Positions 22,499 to 24,212 of a stretch of 24,212 nucleotides of DNA are shown in pieces. The stretch is from Eimeria necatrix (taxonomy: Eukaryota > Apicomplexa > Conoidasida > Eucoccidiorida > Eimeriidae), in assembly GCF_000499385.1 (NCBI RefSeq), contig NW_013651691.1, positions 1 through 24,212 of the forward strand, given 5' to 3'. A model generated the notes under the pieces. The model was given only the letters and a program-made list of their open reading frames with translations, had not been told where the DNA came from and did not search any database. Positions within the stretch are counted from its first letter, which is position 1; every line of letters begins with the position of its first letter. The position numbers and the translations under genes are program-made.

Positions 22499-23249
22499 CG
22501 ATGCCCATAACCCAGAGAATTTATTAAGATTGTTGATGCATAAAATGATGCGACCCATCAGCCAAAGCCATGAATAGAAGTGTGGGTTGCATCCAAAATG
22601 TCCGTCGCTTTCGCAGTTGCAGAAATCCATAATGCGTAGATTACCGGCACGTTTGCCCCTTATCAGGAAAGCATTGCCCGTTGGACGAATACCGCGAAAA
22701 ATTGCATGATAGTATGAGAACTGTTTGCAGCAATAGGGAAGCGTTACACAATCATATTTATCGCGGTATAAGGACATGGCATCTAGCCACGAGACACCGT
22801 GCCGTACGTTTCCAGCAGCTGCCGAAATATTAGGCAAAATCCAACACAACCCATCATATTCATAACTTTGATACAAACCGGCAAAGCATATCCCACTTTA
22901 TGAGCAAGAAAATCATCCGCTGTGTATGCATGACTTTGGCAGTAGACTTTCTATGGAACAGTAATAACTTTTTTCCACCTGGGAGTTCTACAAATGATCT
23001 GGCTCGGTACCTCGCAGCCAAAATTGCAGCTTTTGATGCAAGAACGATCTTCAACATTCTTACAGGCCGATATATTGTCGCACAATTCACATTCTGCTGT
23101 CTGGCAGCTTCGAAGGCACACACTGGCACCGATCGATTGAGGTCAACTTTGAAAAACATACTTGTGCACTGCTCACCAACAACAGATAAGACTAAGAAGA
23201 TTTGATAAACTGCATTTGCGGCTGCAGGATGGACTCCCGCTCCATCGAG

Positions 23250-23295
23250 GTATCATGTCCTCAAACTTTCTATAATGTAGCTGCATATCTTGACT
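23250..23295 (+). repeat. Dispersed direct repeat A, copy 2
   Basis: Second copy of the element at 22453-22498, 797 bp downstream in the same orientation and immediately before direct repeat B. Confidence 0.75.
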
Positions 23296-23300
23296 GGATA

Positions 23301-23355
23301 ATGCTCTAGGCATTGTAGCAGCTTGAGGAAACCATTCAATGCATTCAACGATCGA
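23301..23355 (+). repeat. Direct repeat B, copy 1
   Basis: Contains ttgtagcagcttgaggaa and ends in gatcga. It matches 23595-23648 with a single-base gap and few substitutions. The two copies bracket the inverted repeat at 23358-23569. Confidence 0.78.
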
Positions 23356-23357
23356 AA

Positions 23358-23569
23358 CAACGATGAATTACTCACAACTAGTGTGCAGAACTGTATATAG
23401 CCGTATAGAAAAATATTTCATTTTGAAGCCTGCGCACATTCTTGCTCTGTACAATACGGTAAAGGGGCAAATCTGCACCATGCGAGTGTAGTTGTTGCAC
23501 TCCGAAAAAGCATACACAAATCGAGAAGGGCCGACACAATTCTGCACACTAGTTGCGAAGAATTCGTTG
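23358..23569. repeat. Inverted repeat with a perfect 16-bp core
   Basis: Core arms caactagtgtgcagaa (23375-23390) and ttctgcacactagttg (23540-23555) are exact reverse complements. Weaker complementarity extends the arms to about 23358-23394 and 23534-23569, beginning caacga on the outside. About 140 bp separate the arms. It resembles the layout of a small non-autonomous inverted-repeat element, but I see no clear target-site duplication and no family I recognise. Confidence 0.7.
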
Positions 23570-23594
23570 TTTCTAAGGGGTAGCCGTTGTTGTC

Positions 23595-23648
23595 ATGCTC
23601 TAAGCGTTGTAGCAGCTTGAGGAATGCGTCAATGCGTTCAAGGATCGA
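23595..23648 (+). repeat. Direct repeat B, copy 2
   Basis: Second copy of 23301-23355, lying just beyond the right arm of the inverted repeat, so the order is B, arm, spacer, arm, B. Confidence 0.78.
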
Positions 23649-24212
23649 GTCATGGCACGCCATTAATATCAAAAAGACATTCTGCATTTATGCGCTGGCG
23701 CACGTCGAACGTCGTACTGTATATTTTTTGTTTTCCATATTTATTTAACGCCGACTGGGCTATGACTGGATTGACAGACACAGTAATATCATCCTATTAC
23801 GGATCAAAGTATCGACATGCAAATTGAATCAAACGTGCCTCGAAACGCTCCTAGAAAAAGTTATTATAATCTAAAGGTTATGCAGAACCTCAGGAGAGCT
23901 CGTCCGAGCAGTGGAGTGCTGGCACAGATTTGAAGCTGCCTACCAAAGTGTTGCACATGGCTCCAATATAAGTTGACTATGCTGCGCACGAAACTGACCC
24001 TCCTAAAGCACTTTGTTGTGTTTTTTAGAGCTTTGGTTCTGTTTCGCGTCCTCATAAGATTCACGCGCTGGTGAAGACACGGAGTGACATCGCCTATTTC
24101 AGACGGGCGTGGTAGGGATGGTGTAGTGCACAGACACTACAATGGGGCTGGTTAGTGCTCTAGAGAGGATAGCTAGCCAGCGACCTACGAGGGGTCGCAA
24201 GACTGGAGGGAC
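23649..24212. other. Unassigned sequence to the window end
   Basis: No gene is seen. The last ~130 bp are G-rich on the plus strand and differ in texture from the rest. They hold two small hairpins: tgtagtg/cactaca near 24122-24141 and gcgacc/ggtcgc at 24180-24198. This could be the edge of another element that continues outside the window. Confidence 0.4.

Overview
This is a non-coding, repeat-dominated piece of eukaryotic nuclear DNA. No open frame looks like a real gene: they are short, lack a recognisable domain, overlap on both strands, or repeat because the DNA repeats. There is no bacterial-style gene packing and no rRNA, convincing tRNA or CRISPR array. Base composition is slightly AT-rich and microsatellites are nearly absent. 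The sequence does not identify the species. My impression is an arthropod, possibly tick-like, genome assembled to scaffold level, held with low confidence.

Layout: (1) 1-295, unassigned. (2) 296-2083, left flank segment. (3) 2084-15768, a head-to-tail tandem array of 16 monomers of about 890 bp, all in the same orientation, with a 100-N assembly gap at 10834-10933. (4) 15769-17665, unassigned. (5) 17666-18170, a diverged two-copy tandem duplication of about 250 bp. (6) 18171-18839, unassigned. (7) 18840-21022, right flank segment, a diverged copy of the left flank, holding a striking pair of overlapping perfect hairpins at 20013-20064. (8) 21023-21880, one old, strongly diverged copy of the array monomer. 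(9) 21881-24212, mostly unassigned, with dispersed direct repeats and an inverted repeat at 23358-23569.

The main result is how these parts relate. The array monomer is not free-standing. On both sides of the window it sits at the same place downstream of the same flank of about 1.8-2.2 kb, so a segment [flank + monomer] was duplicated long ago. In the left copy the monomer then expanded to 16 units, while in the right copy it stayed single and decayed. This is a visible case of satellite birth from an ordinary duplicated segment. Within the array the units fall into subtypes that are not arranged in order, with shared indels, a displaced internal block and one near-identical non-adjacent pair (units 2 and 11), all pointing to unequal exchange or gene conversion. 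The N gap is probably artificial: its two edges repeat the same 44 bp, and collapsing them gives unit 11 a length of exactly 890 bp.
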